Positions 7,598-9,575 of a stretch of 9,575 nt of DNA are shown piece by piece. The notes beneath the pieces were generated by a model. That model did not search any database, had not been told where the DNA came from, and saw only the letters and a list, made by a program, of their open reading frames with translations. Source of the DNA: Desulfobacterales bacterium (GTDB taxonomy: Bacteria; Desulfobacterota; Desulfobacteria; Desulfobacterales; Desulfobacteraceae); contig JAKSBB010000716.1 of the NCBI GenBank assembly GCA_022361315.1, positions 1-9,575 of the forward strand, written 5' to 3'. Every line of letters starts with the position of its first letter. Positions within the stretch are counted from its first letter, which is position 1. A program made the position numbers and the translations under genes.

Positions 7598-7622
7598 GAC
7601 CCGGATTGGGGTCATGATCATG
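7598..7622. promoter_or_regulatory. Overlapping palindromes upstream of the CoA-transferase, possible operator
   Basis: Two symmetric elements share bases in the 71-base gap between the response regulator and the CoA-transferase: GACCC-ggattg-GGGTC (7598-7613) and the perfect 10-base palindrome CATGATCATG (7613-7622). They lie about 20-45 bases before the CoA-transferase start, in a position suitable for a repressor operator or a leader hairpin. No T-run follows, which argues against a terminator for the upstream regulator. No clear -35/-10 or -24/-12 promoter was found in the gap. Confidence 0.35.
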
Positions 7623-7647
7623 GGTGTAGTGTTGAATTAAAGGTTCA

Positions 7648-8289
7648 TCACGACTTCTTATTCTTCACCCGTTTGAACCAGCCATGATTTCCGTATAGAT
7701 TTTTTGCACAGTCCGGGCACATGCCATGGCTGAATGATGCCTCTGTGTGTGATTCGATGTAGGATTCCAGATGATTCCATTCATCGTTCTCATCCCGGAT
7801 CTTTTTACAGCCGGCGCAGATCGGTAAAAGCCCCTGCAATTGCTTTACCTCATCCAAGGCCGCCTGCAGCTTTTGGTTTTTATCCGCAAGACGAGTGACC
7901 ATGGATTTCAGGCTGAGGTGGGTTTTAATCCGTGCCAGCACCTCTTCCGGCTGAAATGGTTTGGATACATAATCCACCCCGCCTTCGGAAAAGGCCCGCA
8001 TCTTGTCTTCCACTTCCTTTAGTGCAGAAATGAAAATCACGGGGATATCCCGGGTGGTTTCATCCGCTTTAAGCTGCCTGCAGACCTCATATCCGTCCAT
8101 CCCCGGCATGACAATATCAAGAAGAATAAGATCCGGTAAATCGGCCCTGATGGTTTTCAGGGCAATCTCACCACTGAGGGCAGGCCGAGCCCTGTAGCCT
8201 TTCCGGCTAAGGATCTGAAGCAAAACCGTCAGATTTTCAGGCGTGTCGTCCACAATGACGATATTTTCAGAGGACCCGGCCTGTTCCAT
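7648..8289 (-). CDS. Single-receiver response regulator with coiled coil and CxxC-CxxC C-terminal module
   Basis: Phosphorelay output or intermediate protein of 213 residues without a DNA-binding or known enzymatic domain. Receiver about 8-128: Asp14/Asp15, phospho-acceptor Asp58 in LLLDIVMPGMDG, Lys110 in VSKPF. A helical, probably coiled-coil linker (about 130-153, LADKNQKLQAALDEVKQLQ) leads into a compact module with CAGCKKIRD (Cys158, Cys161) and SHGMCPDC (His188, Cys191, Cys194), which looks like a metal-binding knuckle. This module recurs in signalling proteins of Desulfobacterota, attached to PAS or receiver domains; I know no defined function for it. The start at 8289 is chosen because it begins 2 bases after the kinase stop, follows AAGGCGG by 7 bases, and leaves a short tail before the first strand. 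A TTG at 8310 would also be in frame. It is very likely the partner of the upstream PAS kinase. Confidence 0.92.
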   Translation of the reverse strand: MEQAGSSENIVIVDDTPENLTVLLQILSRKGYRARPALSGEIALKTIRADLPDLILLDIVMPGMDGYEVCRQLKADETTRDIPVIFISALKEVEDKMRAFSEGGVDYVSKPFQPEEVLARIKTHLSLKSMVTRLADKNQKLQAALDEVKQLQGLLPICAGCKKIRDENDEWNHLESYIESHTEASFSHGMCPDCAKNLYGNHGWFKRVKNKKS

Positions 8290-8291
8290 GC

Positions 8292-9575
8292 TTAATCCGC
8301 CTTTTCGCAAAGTGTTTGAAGGGTGTCGAACTTAAAGTTATGTATGAGATCGGAAAGCGCATCTGCAAGGGCCGGATTCAGATCTGTCATATCCCGGACC
8401 AGCTTGAGGGCATACATATAATCCACCTGGATTGCCGCGGCCTGCAGTTCGCCTCTCAGTTTTCCGGGCAACATGCCGATCTCCTCCCGTATCTGTGACA
8501 TCGGCATCTTTCCGGTTCCGTCTTCAATGGTACCTTCGGTGACTTCCTGTATATCATCTCTTCGCCCATCTTCAAAGTGGTTTGCTATCATGCCGGCAGT
8601 GGATGTTTCCATAACCTTCTCAGGAGCTGATTCTAAAACCAGAACCGGCAGGCTCAAGTTGAACAACGCGCCACCGTCTGCAGCCTCTTCCATCTCAAGA
8701 TCGCCTCCCAGTAATCTGGCAAAGCGACGGCTGATAGACAGCCCCAATCCCGTACCCTGCGTTTGCTTTTTTTCAGAGCCAACTTGAACAAAAGGGTCGA
8801 AAATATAGGGAACCTGGTCCGGACTTATGCCTGGGCCGGTATCTTCCACTTCAATTCTCAGCATCATCTTTTTATCCGCCGTCTCTGCAGGCTTTGATGG
8901 TAAAGCACGAACGGTGACGCTGCCGCTGTCTGTGAATTTCAGGGCATTGCCGATCAGGTTGGTGAGGATTTGGCGAAGTTTTGCCTTATCGGTTCTTATC
9001 CATGGGGGCAGATTGTCTCCATGTTTGATAGTCAGGGACACATGCTTTTTAAAGGCCTGATACCGGAAAAGGTCATGTACGTCCGACAGCAGCCCGGTAA
9101 GATTCACCGTATCCTCAAAAACAGCGGTTTTTTCTGCTTCAATCTTTGACATGTCCAGGATGTTGTTGATCAGATCCAACAAATGTTCACCGCTGCGCCG
9201 AATCGTACTGATATTACGCTGCTGCACCACCGTCAGGTTTTCATTATCCTTCATGACACCGGTAAGTCCGATTACGGCATTCAAAGGCGTTCGAAGTTCA
9301 TGGCTCATGTTGGCGAGAAACCGGCCCTTGGCCAGACTTTCCCGTGTTGCCTGTTCTTTTTCTTCCCTGAGGCCCGCTTCCCAGATTTTTCTATGGGTAA
9401 TATCCTGAAAAACCACCTGCACTGCCGGTATTCCTTTAAAGGAAAATTCAATCCCCTCCACTGACAGATCCAACGAGCTGCCGTCAGAACGTGTAAACTG
9501 TTCTTCAATCCGGTGGTCTAACGGATCCTTATCTGCAGAAACTAAGTTGAGTTTGTGAATGATTTGATTTAAAAG
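8292..9575 (-). CDS. PAS-domain sensor histidine kinase, 5'-truncated by window edge
   Basis: The frame is open to the right edge, so the N-terminus lies outside; 427 residues are visible, numbered here from the edge. Residues 1-63 are the C-terminal half of a PAS domain (EEQFTRSDGS, then VQVVFQDITHRK). A short helical linker leads to HisKA with NMSHELRTPLNAVIG (phospho-acceptor His92). The HATPase has the N box NLIGNALKF (Asn206, Asn210), G1 DTGPGI (Asp245), F box IFDPFVQ and GTGLGL at 274-279, all intact. No receiver follows. Instead there is a tail of about 110 residues (about 315-427): an acidic, low-complexity linker and then a helical segment (LPGKLRGELQAAAI to FKFDTLQTL) resembling the C-terminal tail of hybrid kinases, but with no conserved phosphotransfer histidine seen. 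The downstream receiver protein starts 2 bases after the stop, so the pair functions as a split hybrid system (inference). No membrane segment is visible in this part. Confidence 0.92.
   Translation of the reverse strand, partial: LLNQIIHKLNLVSADKDPLDHRIEEQFTRSDGSSLDLSVEGIEFSFKGIPAVQVVFQDITHRKIWEAGLREEKEQATRESLAKGRFLANMSHELRTPLNAVIGLTGVMKDNENLTVVQQRNISTIRRSGEHLLDLINNILDMSKIEAEKTAVFEDTVNLTGLLSDVHDLFRYQAFKKHVSLTIKHGDNLPPWIRTDKAKLRQILTNLIGNALKFTDSGSVTVRALPSKPAETADKKMMLRIEVEDTGPGISPDQVPYIFDPFVQVGSEKKQTQGTGLGLSISRRFARLLGGDLEMEEAADGGALFNLSLPVLVLESAPEKVMETSTAGMIANHFEDGRRDDIQEVTEGTIEDGTGKMPMSQIREEIGMLPGKLRGELQAAAIQVDYMYALKLVRDMTDLNPALADALSDLIHNFKFDTLQTLCEKAD

Noticed and set aside
7584..7612. Possible sigma-54 -12 element (TTGCT) before the CoA-transferase
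   Set aside because: No GG lies at the required distance upstream, so the -24 element is missing.

Overview
The window reads as a chromosomal segment of a metabolically versatile Gram-negative bacterium. The gene styles (dCache kinase with a sigma-54 activator, a receiver with a cysteine-rich tail, a very long fused CoA-transferase, an HMG-CoA lyase) are most reminiscent of Desulfobacterota (former Deltaproteobacteria) such as the Desulfobacteraceae. That is a judgement from protein style and moderate GC, not a search result. Coding density is very high; no RNA genes, mobile elements, CRISPR arrays or long repeats were seen.

Plus strand, left part (1-3087): a two-component pair. A dCache/HAMP histidine kinase, cut by the left edge, overlaps by 26 bases an NtrC-family response regulator (receiver, sigma-54 AAA+ with GAFTGA, Fis-type HTH). 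This pair converges on the next block across only 24 bases.

Minus strand, right part (3112-9575), in transcription order: a PAS histidine kinase cut by the right edge; a single-receiver response regulator with a coiled coil and a CxxC...CxxC module; a 670-residue family I CoA-transferase; a calcineurin-like phosphoesterase of the acid-sphingomyelinase/SMPDL3 type; and an HMG-CoA lyase. The kinase and regulator are 2 bases apart. The phosphoesterase and lyase overlap by ATGA. The two larger gaps (71 and 143 bases) hold inverted repeats but no clear promoter or terminator, so the five genes may form one transcription unit or two or three.

How they may work together (inference): HMG-CoA lyase splits HMG-CoA into acetoacetate and acetyl-CoA, and a 3-oxoacid-type CoA-transferase can activate acetoacetate to acetoacetyl-CoA. 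Together they would complete the end of leucine/HMG-CoA catabolism or a ketone/short-chain acid route. The phosphoesterase between them has no obvious step in that pathway and is the odd member. Both flanks carry two-component systems. The left one resembles AtoS-AtoC in logic (sensor kinase plus sigma-54 activator beside acetoacetate CoA-transfer genes), which makes it a candidate regulator of the block, but no convincing sigma-54 promoter is visible inside the window. The points most worth a second look are the phosphoesterase placed in an acetoacetate module, the roughly 130-residue C-terminal extension of the CoA-transferase, the cysteine cluster ending the lyase, and the right-hand kinase, which looks like a hybrid kinase whose receiver is encoded separately.
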